Assembly (NCBI GenBank): GCA_021018995.1
Contig: CM037585.1
Location: 70,310,646 to 70,374,645 of the forward strand
DNA: 64,000 nucleotides
From: Chloranthus sessilifolius
Taxonomy: Eukaryota > Streptophyta > Magnoliopsida > Chloranthales > Chloranthaceae
Direction of reading: 5' to 3'
Shown: in pieces, positions 1 to 11,069 of the stretch
Numbering within the stretch: the stretch's first letter is position 1
Layout: every line of letters starts with the position of its first letter
The notes under the pieces: generated by a model
The model's input: the letters and a program-made list of their open reading frames with translations, nothing else
What the model was told of the DNA's origin: nothing
The model's database searches: none
Translations under genes and position numbers: made by a program

Positions 1-318
1 TGATGCGTAACTTGGATCGGGGTGATTCTTGGCTTGTCGTAAAGCTAGAAACCTCTAATTTTCAATGCTATATGATCTAATCTTAATAGAGGACCCCGCC
101 AGCCCTGGTTCATCTCTCTCTTACCATTACCCGGAAGGGTTAACTATGGGGCTCGGAGGGGTTTCTAAAGGTTGGGATTGGTTCCTAAAGGTTAGGGGAG
201 GGTTTTAAAGGATTTGGGGTGATTCCTAAGGGCTCGGATAATGCTATCAGAAGCTTAGAGGTGTGCCTCTCTCGAAGTATGTCTTGATCGAGCCTTGGGC
301 CAAATTTGGGTGTCTACA
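1..318 (-). repeat. Element A 3' LTR (partial, cut by window start)
   Basis: Aligns base for base, with scattered substitutions, to 50565-50880. In element sense the LTR starts TGTAGACACCC at 318. About 1.1 kb, including the TATA and palindrome-array part of this copy, lies left of the window. Confidence 0.9.
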
Positions 319-335
319 GATGCCCCTCTTTGGTA
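319..335 (-). other. Polypurine tract of element A
   Basis: On the minus strand a purine-rich run (CCAAAGAGGGGCATC) directly precedes the LTR start TGTAGACACCC. Position and composition fit the plus-strand primer of a Ty3/gypsy element. Confidence 0.7.
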
Positions 336-884
336 TGTGATCACTAATGATCGAATGCCCAAGATAAGAGACATCCGAAGAGACCCAACGCATCACTGAC
401 GGGTCCGCTATATTCAGAACGAACCTCAAACATTAGATGGTAACATGGTGAGTAAACAAAAGCCCTGTATGTCAGGAAAAACGTCCGTTTCTCAAGGTTA
501 TCGATCCCCAAGCGCTTAGCGACATTACTGAGCATAACCGAGATGGAGCGAGTTGTAAAAGCCTAATATGCGGGGAAAAACATCTACTTCTCGAGATGAT
601 TGAAGATGTTCGATGTTCAAGTTTCATTCTGAATCCAATAGTTTCGTAAGTGAGAGGTCATCGACCCATATTTAAAGATAGGCGCGAAGCAGATACGCAA
701 AAGTCCACAGTTTGTGTCCAATCATGTGAGGCATTGATTGCCCTATATGACCAGCCACGGGTGCCCCTGCATTAAGTAGGGTTCGAGGTCTTTGGGTGAA
801 CTCATCGGTCTCAAAATTGATATAGCACGACTACCCGAGCGGAATGAATAGATGTCGCAATGCTTTTTTGGAGTACATGCCATT
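336..884. other. Element A 3' non-coding region
   Basis: Untranslated sequence between the PPT and the T-rich repeats. The short ORFs here have no recognisable content. I see no gene. Confidence 0.5.
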
Positions 885-1140
885 TTTTGTTAGTATTTTA
901 TGTAAAATGTTTTGTTATTTTTTGCGAAGATTTTTTTATTTTATGTAGATTTTTTATATATGATTTTTTTGTGATTTTTATGGGGATTTTTACATTGCAT
1001 TTTTTGTGATTTTATGGGGATTTATGTATGGGATTTTTTATGATTTTATGGGGATTTATGCATGGGATTTTTGTGATTTTATGAGGATTTTACATGGGCT
1101 TTTTTTGTAATTTTATTGGGATTTATGTTGTTCGGGATTT
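885..1140 (+). repeat. T-rich degenerate tandem repeat
   Basis: About five imperfect copies of a roughly 40-base T-rich unit containing GATTTTATGGGGATTTATG and TGGGATTTTT. It lies just upstream of the palindrome pair and of the antisense PMD-like gene. Confidence 0.6.
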
Positions 1141-1325
1141 TGAGCAAGCTCACTAATCTGGAATCGTTTATTTTAGCACAGCCGCCCGAGCAAGTAAAAT
1201 GGAGATCAATGCACTATTTGGGGGGCATGTGCATCTCGGATAAGTCCAAGGAGGACCAGGCTTGTTGTGTGCAACACAGCAGCCAAGCCAAAAGAGGGAG
1301 GCAGGGGTAGCTTGGTCAAAAAATA

Positions 1326-1402
1326 GCCTGGCACATCTATTAGTTGTGCCAGGCGAAAAGGGGGGCCAAAATGGCTTGACGGGTGTATTAGTTGTGCCAA
1401 GC
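1326..1402. repeat. Palindrome pair, Tat 48-bp module (3' region of A)
   Basis: Copy one (1326-1354) is a 29-bp palindrome around T1340 with one mismatched pair (positions 1336/1344). Copy two (1374-1402) has the same right arm but a decayed left arm, centred at 1388. Centre spacing is 48 bp. Related pairs occur at 21229-21302, 48563-48637 and 50387-50461, and a four-copy set at 61435-61604. The pair lies about 100 bases upstream of the inferred 5' UTR of the PMD-like gene. Confidence 0.75.
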
Positions 1403-1479
1403 AAACCTAGGGGGGTTTTTAAACACCTGAGCCCGAGCCAAAGGGGCTTTTCTCCTTCTTTTTTCAAAATTTTTTTCTC

Positions 1480-3075
1480 CCTCCCTCTCTAAACCGAAAC
1501 AAGACTCCTTCCTAGGGTTCCCTCAGATCGATCCCAAGCGCGGTTCATTGCCGGTGTTTGCTCGCACAGATTAAAGACCCGCTCTTCGCTGGATCAAGGA
1601 CCTAATTTCTTTTGAAAGTAATCACTTTAAACCCATCTTTAATTGATTTTTCTTGAAACCTTTTGCAATGTGGTTATGATTTCTTGCTTTTCTAGATGAT
1701 AAATGAAGGATATTTCTTGCAAGTGTGATTATCCATGATTGGTTTGATCTTATTCCGTGCAAATGATGCCCTAGTTTCCTTTTTCTTTTCGAGTTATTAT
1801 ATGGTTTTTTTTTTCTTTTGATTAGGGTATTCCTTCTCTTTTTTCTTTTCTCTTTTTTTGATTTTTGGATTGCATAAATGCTCACATATGTATTTTATTT
1901 TATTTGAATTTGACATTTTAATGATGATTTTTTTTGGATTTTTGGTTGCATAAATGCACATATATATATATTAATTTATTTATTTATTATTATTATTATT
2001 ATTGGATCATTTTGGTTGCATAAATGCACACACATATATGTGTTGTTTGTTGCTGTTTTTTTGTTTTGTTTTCTTGAATTTTTTGGTTGTATAAATGCAC
2101 ATATATGTTTTTTTCTTTTGGTTGGATTTGCTTTTTTTGGATCTCTCTTTTTTTATGGCACAAATGCATGTGCATGTATTATTATTGCTTTTTGCTTTCT
2201 TTTTTTTGGATATATTTTTTTGATGGCACAAATGCATATGTACGTATTATTATTATTTTGATTGGATTTGCTTTTTTTGGATTTTTTTTTATGGCACAAA
2301 GGCAAATGTATGTATTATTATTTTTTATTGGATTTTCTTTTTTTTGGATTTTTTGATGGCACAAATGCATATGTGTGGATTATTATTGCTTTTTTTTTTT
2401 TTTTTTTGATGGCACAAATGCATAAGTATGGATTATTATTACTTCTTCTTTTTTTAATTTTTTGATGGCACAAATGCATATATATGGATTATTATTGCTT
2501 TTGTTGATTTTTTGATGGCACAAATGCATAAGTGTGGATTTTTGTTTTTGTGTTGCTTTTGTTCTCTCCTCTTTTTGAAAATGTTGATGATTTGATGATG
2601 ATTATTCTTTGAAAATGATGATGATGATTAGGAAAGAAAAAGGTTCTACTTACCTCTCTGCCAGCCTATTTGGCAAATGATTTCTTGCTACTGATGTGAC
2701 CTGATTTTATTGCTTGTTGTTGTCTTAGAATGTGGAGCAAGGAGGAGCATGTGCAGGAGGAGGGGCAGGAACAAGAAGAGGGGTCGGACATGATCTATGG
2801 TTCCCGAGGGGAGCAAACTTTTGTGGAGCAACGCTCTTGCCGCACTTGGTTTGAAATGTAAGGCGAGGTCGCCCGTACTGGCCTCCTTCATCTTCAATAC
2901 ACTCATATCTCCAATTTTGGGATCGCCGGGAAGATAAAAAAGCTTTGAGATTGTTCTTTGTCCGAAATTGCAATACCTTTAGGATCTGATGCCCCTTTAT
3001 TTGGATGCAGGACTTGCCTCCCATCACTTTTCGAGGAGGCTGGTTGGACCTCCAGCGCTTCTACCTCTACCTCCC
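1480..3075 (+). pseudogene. PMD-like antisense gene of element A, 5' part (UTR, intron, first coding exon)
   Basis: C-rich leader-like sequence (about 1480-1617) is followed by a T-rich stretch with intron character: a GTAATC donor near 1618 and the acceptor TTGTTGTCTTAG ending at about 2729. The exon opens with ATG at 2731 and encodes an acidic Glu/Gln-rich start, then VARTGLLHL-like sequence as in the N-terminal part of plant mobile domain proteins. The exon runs into the CTCCC duplication at 3071-3075, where Athila-1 is inserted, and continues at 18782. Stops follow W-F-E-M and again near 2990. PMD proteins such as MAIN and MAIL1 act in the nucleus in silencing and genome maintenance; copies also occur in transposons. 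Exon limits are inferred by eye. Confidence 0.6.
1860..2540 (+). repeat. Intronic minisatellite with TGGCACAAATGCAT core
   Basis: Roughly ten degenerate copies, 50-80 bases apart, of a unit with GATGGCACAAATGCATATGT (or TTGCATAAATGCACATAT on the left), then ATTATTATTGC and a long T run. It fills most of the inferred intron of the PMD-like gene. The short ORFs predicted over it are repeat artefacts. Confidence 0.8.
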
Positions 3076-3597
3076 TGTTGTCTTGCTCACCTTGTAATTA
3101 TTAAATGGTTCAAACAGCAGATTAACTGCACAAATTACAACAATGAGGGATTAAGGTAAGCAAGCAGTCCTGCAAGAACCAGGGCTATTACAGCAAGTCT
3201 TAATAGATAGGCAAGGGTTTGTCCATAGGGAAATGTGATTTAAACTATGGTAAATCTCCATATCTATAGTAGATCTGACACTCTATCCTAATTTCAACTA
3301 AACCAAAATAGGAAGGAGGAGAGGTTTCTAGAATTCATCACTTTACTAAAAATTACAAAAAATCAAATGCAAGTGATCCATATTTGATTAAACACAGAGT
3401 TAAAGGAATATGGAGAAAAGATTAAAATCAAGAGGTGAAGAATAGCAGCTAGGGATTTTTGGTCTTTACTAAAAATTATTTGATTCAAAAGCAGTGCAAG
3501 GAACTGGTTTGCAAAAATCCTTCATTTGGCTACAAGCTCAGATGCAAGGTATAAGAATCCCCTCTCAACCAGAGAATTGAAGCAATCCCAAGGCTAT

Positions 3598-3625
3598 GAT
3601 CTGTCCACTCGAATGGTCACAAATC
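3598..3625 (-). repeat. Conserved LTR hairpin, Athila-1 3' LTR
   Basis: GATCTGTCCACTCGAATGGT then CACAAATC. It is the minus-strand version of TCTGTGACCA-loop-TGGACAGA found in all other Athila-type LTRs here. Confidence 0.6.
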
Positions 3626-4056
3626 ATCTTAGAGATTGTTCCCATTCAAGAATCTTAATTGGAATAATTAAACCATTGCAGATACTGTGGATGCAAGGCA
3701 ACAAGCTCAGGCATCCACAGGGATATTAGATCTAGGGAAATCAAATGGCAATCAAGAGATTTATAAATCCAAATTAACTTTACATTCAACAATTACTGAA
3801 TCAATACAACTTACAGTCAACTGTGTTCAGATCTGCAATATGTGCAACACCTAATCCTCCTACAAAGCTCTGAACTTCTCAATTTACAGCTCTCAACCTC
3901 ACCCTAGCTACCAAAGAGGGTTAGCCAACCATAATTGGCTAAGAGGAGAATGGGGGAAGAAGGAAGAGAGAGAGGGAATTTTTAAAGGGAAGATGGAGAT
4001 CGGATTTGGCTCTAGTTCTCCAAATTTCTGGATGCTAGCTCTGTAAATTCTTCAAG

Positions 4057-4064
4057 CTTTTATA
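4057..4064 (-). promoter_or_regulatory. TATA box of Athila-1 3' LTR
   Basis: TATAAAAG on the minus strand, downstream of the motif array; the same box is at 17536-17543 in the other LTR. Confidence 0.65.
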
Positions 4065-4329
4065 CTCTTCTCCTCTCTTCTTAGATTTGTTTCAGCCAAT
4101 CAAAGCCCAAGAGAATAATTATGTTATTCTAGGCTACTGATGTGGCTGATTTCTCTTCTAGAAGCTCTTTCCCCATTGGTACAAAATTGGTAAATACACG
4201 TGAGGTAGTTAGGGTTCCCATTCGTGCCCAGTTTCATACCAAAAATACCCCCAGGGGTCGCTGACGTGCTTTAAAATGTGTGCATAAAGCATTGACGTGT
4301 GGCAGCTGCTATGAAAGGAACTGAGAAGT

Positions 4330-4935
4330 TCCTAATTCGAATGTCGAGAGGTTTTGGGAACCTCTCGATAGGTTGAAATGGCTTTCGATAGGTTTGGTTG
4401 ACTAGTTGACAAGATTGGAGACTTCTTGACAGGTTCATGTGAATTGGTCGACAGGATTGGAGTACATCTTCACCTTTTGTCCAGTTATTCATTCATCCTC
4501 TCGATAGGTTGTAGTCAACCTGTTGACTTGTTATACGGTCTTTAGTTGAGTGCTCGACAGGTTGGCTCAATCCTCACGAGCATGAGCATAGTTTCAGGCA
4601 AGTTGTCGACATGTTGCCTTGCACTGTTCGATTGGTTCAGTTGAACCTTGCAATAAGTATCTGGAACCTCTCAAATTCTTCTGCACCTCCAGGTATCCTC
4701 TCAACATGATCCACAATTGTACCTCTAACCTCTCAATAGGTACTTGAACCTTGTGAGATTTTCAAATTTCCAACTTTGTTCCTCTCGACAGGTTGACTTT
4801 TGTTTCTAGAACCTCTCGACAGGTACTGGGAAGCTCTCGACAAGATCTTCTGCTATGCCTCCAACCTCTCGATAGCTTTATTCTAAGCATCCAAACATGT
4901 CGATAGGTTAACTTATCCTCTCGACAGATTGTGTC
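4330..4935 (-). promoter_or_regulatory. Athila motif array (AACCTRTCGA) in 3' LTR
   Basis: About fifteen to twenty copies of TCGAYAGGTT or its complement AACCTRTCGA, spaced roughly 20-50 bases, some as back-to-back palindromes. It lies about 270-870 bases upstream of the LTR TATA box. Confidence 0.8.
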
Positions 4936-5300
4936 CTTTATTTCCATACCTGGCATGCAATCATGTGTTGTTGTTCTTCATTTGTTCAACACTCAGCAGC
5001 TTTTTGGTGGGTTTAATCTTCATTCCTTGCAACTGCTCTTAGTTCCAAGCATACCTAGGTGGGCTCAAGACATTCTCATGAACTTATAAGGCTCTGTGGG
5101 CTGCTTGGCTAGCTTTGGGCTGTCTGAGCACATGTTGAGATGTATAAGCAGCTTCTTTAGCCATTTTAGGTGCATGTCTGCACTAAGACTGCAATTTATT
5201 GTTTATCTATAAAATACACTCAAAACACATTATTACTCAGCTCAAAGGTCCATCAAGGTCAGGTTAGGAGGTGAAAAATGGTATTTTTCACTGCTTAACA

Positions 5301-7187
5301 CACCCCCAAACCTAAGCTTTGCTAGTCCCTGAGTAAAGGAGAAAGTAAAAACAATGATTGAAAATGAAAATTGCCACTTTTGTAGGGAGCACAGATGGAT
5401 TTAGCATATGCATCAGGCCTTTTAAACCACTAAGTGATCCCTAGTGGAGGAGTGAAGTCTCCTGAGGGTTTTCAGTGAAGGTACCCACAAACTTCTCCAA
5501 TGACTTAGTTAATATCAATGTAGTATATTAAAAACAAAGTTCAAGCAAAATAAAATTCATTCCACACCTTGTTCATTCAATTATAGAGGATTCTTGGCAG
5601 AAACATATTAGTTTAAATATGAAATTTTGCTACACTTCCTTCACTCTCAATCAGCTTATGTCAAGGCATTGTGCATGAACATTAATGTAAATTTCACCTT
5701 AATTTTAAGAATTTGTTTTGGATAATGCCCCCAACAAACTTTGATTTCAGACCCAAGTCTTACCTGGGCTGTCACTCACAACAAAAGTAGAAGGGTGCAT
5801 CATTTCACATAGATCAAGAGCAGTTATAGCCCTCAAATAGGACTGCAAGCATGAGCATAGGCAATGCTCCAATTTCTAAAATTTTCTAACTCTTTTCACC
5901 ATAGATTACACAAATCCTTATCTCCACATGACAACTCAATCAATTTTCTGATCAGTAAGGTCTTTTTATTGGATTGTAATGTGGCTTATGGGTGAGGTTT
6001 ATGAAGAATAAAGGGTAAGGAAATCTTCAAATTTGAGAAATTAGTAAGGTAAGGAAGTGACATGTACACCTCTTCAATTCAGCATAAGCTTCATCTTCTT
6101 TGAATTTGCAGATTTGAAGTGATCAATTCCAATCCTTATTTCAATGTTTCCAATGAAGTGACTTCTCTCTCATTTTGTTTTGCTTTTCTATTTTTCTTTT
6201 TTCTTTTTCTTTTTTCCCAATATTTTTTTTTTGTATTTTTATGGGCTGAAATGCCACCACTGCCACCAATGTATTTCCTTCTCTTTCAATCAAATGTCAA
6301 CGTTGCCCCTCTAACCTCACTTCTCCTTCCATTTCCTGAATTCTCAGATTGAGGGTGAACTGAAACAGGTCACCCTAGTTTTTATCAAAGAAAAATTAGG
6401 ATTTTTAAGGCTCAAATGGTGTGTATCAAGGGCACCTCAAAGGTTGGAATTTTTAAACTCAAACTGTCCAAAAGAGGGCCCTACTTCATGTCCTCAATGC
6501 CATGAATACTGTCAAGCTATTTCAACTTAGATTTTCCTAACTTCTAGTGAGCTAAGAATAGGTTAAATCAGTCCTTAGAGTAGAAAAAATTGCCAAGACA
6601 CTCTTCAAGAAAAAATTTCAGGCCCAAATCTCACTTGGTATGGCCTTCCATCAAATTTTCTGGGGGATATCCTCACAATTTTCTCTCTTTTAAAGTTTGC
6701 TAAGCATTGATTTTTGAAAAATTCCAGACATTTGCTTCATGACAATGTTAGAACTACAACACATTTCAGTTCCAAAAAGTTTTTAATTTCCTCTTTTTCA
6801 AAAAATCAGGTGGGAATTCACTTTATTCTCTCAATTTCTATTAAACCTTTCTGCACTCCCATTAAATATTTCATTTGGCATACCCTGCCACACCCCCAAA
6901 CCTATGAGGATCAGTGTCCTCACTAAAAATGAGAGTGCATGTGCAGCAGGGTAAAATCAGACACAAAACAAAATAAAACAAAGTAAGAAGCAGCATGAAA
7001 CAAGGTACAAATAATCAATTGAAACACACAAACAAACAAACATAAAGACATAAAGGAAATCACACAAAATATACTAAAGAGAAATTTCATTTATAACATA
7101 AAAAATTTGTACAATGCAAGGGAAAAAGAACTACAAAAAGAATATACACAAACATCCTAACTAATGACATTTACAAGTCTAATCATC
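5301..7187 (-). other. Athila-1 3' UTR between ORF3 and 3' LTR
   Basis: Long non-coding stretch ending in the polypurine tract. It is recognisably homologous in inverted orientation to 31084-32844 of Athila-2 and in part to 50881-51567 and 53968-54443 of element E. I see no gene; it has a T-rich run near 6180-6240. Confidence 0.75.
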
Positions 7188-10026
7188 TCAATTGTTAGCA
7201 GGCTCATCCTTGACTTGAACTCCTTTTCCTCTCTCATCCTTATCAGCAGCAGTAGTTGAACTAGCTGGAGGGGCAGTGTCTTGTGCAGGTGTTGTGCCAG
7301 TCAGTTCAGCAACTCTCCTTTTAAGGATTTTTCCTTTCTTTTTAGCAAACAGAACTCTACTTTCATAGAGTTCCATTGTAGCCTTTGTGACCTCTCTAGA
7401 GGCAGCTAGCCTTTTCTGAAGCCCATCTGCTCTCAATTTCTCTATTGCTGCCTCTTGCTTCTGAGCTTCAAATTGAATCAAATTTATTGCCAGCACTTTG
7501 ATATATTCAGCATCTCAAAGATGTAATCCACAGCCATTTGATTTATCTTTGCTTCATAGGGCATCTCAATTGAATTGTGGAGGGCAGCTATTCCTTGAAC
7601 ATCATTCCTTTTAAGGTATGAGTTCTATTGCACGACATGGAGGAGGGTAGAGTATGGAGGAGGTATGGGAAAGGAAGAGGCAGAGAGTATGGGCTGGTCA
7701 ACACTTGAAGAAGGGCCAGCCAAGAACGGAGAGGGAATGGATGATAGCATGGGTGGGGTGGAGATTAAGGGTAATGGGTGAGGGATTGCAAGGTCAGGCT
7801 CAGGTAGGGGTGCTGGTTCAGGTTCAGGGTCTATTTCGGTGGGGACTGAGGAGGTGGGAATTAAATCATCCACATCTGTGGCAACATTGGTAAAGGTAGG
7901 AGGAGGGATAGGTTCAATAGGGGCAGTAACAGGGGAGGTTATAGCTAAGGTAATGGGTTGGGGAGAAGGGGGTGGGATAGGTAAGTGGGTGGGTGTAGGG
8001 ATAGTTGGCTGCTGTGATTGTTGGCTTAAAAGGGACAAGGTGGATTGGATGGCCTGGAGGCTAGTTTGCATGGAGGCTTGGTTTTGGAGAGTGGAGTTCA
8101 TGGATAGGAGGATGACCTCAATGGATGATTGGGTATGGGTATTGGCCATTACTTGGGATTACAGGGAGAGGAGAAGGTTGAGTATTTGGGGTAAGGGGTT
8201 AGGTATGATAGGGGTTGTGGGTTGGATGGGTGGGATAGGTTGAAAAGGGGAAGTGTGGGCATGGTGAAAAGGTGGGGTAGGTGTGGTCTGTAAATGGGTA
8301 GGCTGTGGAGAGTCAGGTAGGGGGTATATTCATACCCAATGTCCTCCACAATGGAGTCAATTAGGGATGAATATCCCTAAGTGGTTATCTTGTCTTGAGT
8401 GTGGGCAGGTGATATAGTGAAGGTGAGGTTAGTGTCAAAGGTTATGGATGGAGGGTAGGAAGTGGCTTGGTCAGTTGATGAAGATGGTGGAGGGCTCAAG
8501 TGTTCAACAGTTGGGATGGATGGGCTAGGTGATGAAGGTGAGGTAAGGATGGGGTCTGTGGTAAGAGGAATTTACAGAGATGTGGAGGTGGTGATGGTGG
8601 AAAGGGTGGCTGAGGTGCTAGGAGGTATGGATACTGCAATGGAAGGTAAAGAAATTGAGATGGATGGTATGACAGAGGGGGGAATGGTGAGGCTGGCATT
8701 AGAGGAGCTGACCATAGGCAAAATCAAATCGATAGAGGGGATGACTGTGGGTGCAAAGGTCATAGGTAGAGGCTCCAAGCTAGGAGCAACATATGTGAGC
8801 CGAGGCTCAAAGGTGACTGATGTAGGGATCTTAGGAGGAGGTATTGAGCTGGTGGAAGCTGTTGGGAGAGTCTCTGAACTAGCAAAAGTAGAGGTGCCAT
8901 GTGCAGCAGCAGAGCTGACTGCTTGTGGAGCTTCTATCTCAGGATCCTCATTTGATTTATTCTTACTCTTCCCAATGAGGGTTCTACTGGTAGACCAAGC
9001 CCTCTTCCCAAATACTTTTGGAGTCACCTTCACCACTGGCTAATCATTTGGGAAAGCAAATTTTCATCTCTTAAGCAAGGCAGTGATGAGCCTACTGTAA
9101 GGTAGGCTAGGTAAGGCTTGCACTTTCCAGATTTTCTCATTGACATCCACCATTGCATCAAATACCGGCTGGGCAGCATTCATAAGTTGGCCCTTGGAGA
9201 AAAAATATAGGGCATCCACTATGGGGGTTCTCCTTTCTTGCTGATGTCCACTGACATATATGTTTTTCTTCAAAATTGAATAAATGAACAACATGCTGGG
9301 GTGTACATCTCTCCTCATTATTGACTCCCTAGACCCCACAATTCTTTGAGTGAGGTGCCTGACCATTGATTTGAAATGCACATATTCAGGTTCTGGCAGA
9401 CCATAAGATGTATCAAAAATAGAAGAGACCCCTAAAACCAACTCTATATCACTGTAATTCACAATAATCTCTTGGTGATCAATTACAATCTCCAGACAAG
9501 GATCAATTGAACCTGGCTTGGTCTTCTTCCTGAGGTTCTGATATCACAGTTTGACCAGCCTAGGGTAGGATTTTTAACTTAATGGGGTCAGCATGGGTGT
9601 CAGGCCTGCCTTCACCAAATAATTCAAAGTGTCCTTACACTCCTCTTCCTTATAAAAATAGGAGGTGTCAATAATTCTCTCTGGAATCAGGCCTAACTTA
9701 TCCACAAATTCATTGGGAGTAGATAGGTTCACAAGGACTTCAGGTTCCTCCTCAGGTTTAGCCACAGGCTCAAGAATTGCAGGCATAGGGTTGGACTCAA
9801 GTATAGGGGTAGGTTCTATCTCAGGGACCTCCTCAATACTTTCTTCACTGATTTGGGCCTTCTTTGCTTTCTTATCTTTCTTGGGATTGACAGATTTCTC
9901 AGCTTGATCCATGGCCAACTTTCTTTTTGCAAATGGGGTCTCCTTGGGATGTTTGGTTAGCTTACTGGATTTCCTAGTGGAAGGGGCTTTGAAAAGGGTA
10001 GCTAGGGTATCCTCTTGATCAGCCAT
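7188..10026 (-). pseudogene. Athila-1 ORF3 ('putative plant transposon protein' type)
   Basis: Pieces in order are 10026-9574, 9462-9064, 9036-8572, 8149-7625 and 7496-7188, interrupted by stops and frameshifts. The start is taken at MADQEDTLA (10026), which matches the MDESEETLA start of the Athila-2 copy. The N-terminus is rich in Lys/Arg clusters (KRKLAMDQ, KKDKKAKK) like nuclear localisation signals. Next comes a conserved NEFVDKLGLIPE segment and a globular part with SIMRRDVHPSMLFIY and RRTPIVDALYFFSKGQ. A long Pro/Ser/Thr-rich linker and a C-terminal alpha-helical segment follow. I see no signal peptide or membrane segment, so the old label 'env-like' is doubtful. The family is widespread next to Athila pol; its function is unknown. 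Confidence 0.75.
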
Positions 10027-10155
10027 TGGGCACTCAATCCACACAAATTATATCTCAATAATTAACAAAAATCTTCTATGTCTCAAATGAATTACCACAA
10101 TAATTACCAATGAAAGTACTGAGCAAGGAAATCACAGAGTGAATGGGGAAGGAGG

Positions 10156-10180
10156 ACTTACCAATAGAAACCTAGGGTTT
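10156..10180 (-). promoter_or_regulatory. Telo-box and probable 5' UTR intron donor upstream of ORF3
   Basis: On the minus strand AAACCCTAG (10172-10180) is followed by the strong splice donor GTAAGT (10161-10156), about 130 bases before the ORF3 ATG. Athila-2 has telo-boxes at 27893-27901 and 28060-28068 with a GTCAGT donor near 28079. A leader intron ahead of ORF3 is inferred. Confidence 0.5.
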
Positions 10181-10339
10181 CTCAGATCTCGATACGCACG
10201 ACACCAAAATTGTCTTCAATAGGTGCAAAATGTAGCTTTTGAGGAATTGAAGCACTTTGAGCAAGGGCACAGTGAGTGGGGCTAGAACGAGTGAAGTAAA
10301 GGAAGAAGAAAGAAAATGGAAATCGGCAGAGAAAAAGAT

Positions 10340-10800
10340 AAAGCTCAAAGACAAGTTGTCGAATGGCTGAATGGAGTTGTCGATAGGTTTAAAATGATGA
10401 AAATTGAGTTTCGACAAGATTGGGACAAGGTGTTGACAGCTTGATACAACCTGTCAAAAAGTGAAAAGTAGCTGAACCTCTTGAGAGGTTCACTCAATCC
10501 GGTCGATGGGTTCAAGTTTTCATAAACAATCAATTCGAGAGGTTCACAAAACCTCTCAACAGGTACACTAAACTCAACATTTAATCCTCTTGACAGGTTT
10601 CAAAACCTGTCGAAACCATTTGTGCACCTTCAGAACCTGTCGACAAGTTCACAGATCCTATCGACAGTCATGTTTACAGCTTCATAACCTGTCGAGAATT
10701 TACTCAAACCTCTCAACAGGTCCTAGATCTTGTCGAAATGCATGTAGGGAACCTTCAGAACCTGTCGAAACGTTCTCCATTCCTCTCGACAGGTAGGTTC
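10340..10800 (-). promoter_or_regulatory. Athila motif array upstream of ORF3
   Basis: Dense AACCTRTCGA / TCGAYAGGTT sites, for example AACCTGTCGAAAC at about 10605 and CCTCTCGACAGGTAGG at about 10783. The motif is the same as in the LTR but sits internally between integrase and ORF3. Athila-2 has the equivalent at 27506-27870. Confidence 0.75.
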
Positions 10801-11069
10801 TTAGTTCAAACAGATTTCTACTCAGCTCCTAGTCCATCTGCCACACAAATTTATCAATTCTCCTCAGCTCCCATTCATTTCTCCAGCCTTAGAGTTGATG
10901 ACAGATGCTTCAAAAAATTTATGAAGGACTCATGATTTGTAAATGCAAACATCAAGCGCAATTGGCAACCATATTTACAATGCCAAATAGTAATAAACAA
11001 AAAAAATAGAAACAGTAGCAAAAATAGCCAAAAATAATAGTTATGATACATAGTCTACATTATTGACAA

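Larger units (their letters stand above)
3076..5300 (-). repeat. Athila-1 3' LTR
   Basis: Starts TGTTG and ends TTAACA in plus orientation, 2225 bp, followed by the reverse complement of the polypurine tract (CACCCCCAAACCTAAGC). Bases 3157-5300 align with 16642-18776. Confidence 0.9.

Noticed and set aside
2007..2465. Overlapping ORFs on both strands with Phe- or Lys-rich products
   Set aside because: Translations of a T-rich minisatellite in an inferred intron.
7654..9043. Plus-strand open frames opposite ORF3
   Set aside because: Gly/Val/Glu/Trp-rich shadow translations of the Pro/Ser-rich antisense ORF; no motif and no own promoter.
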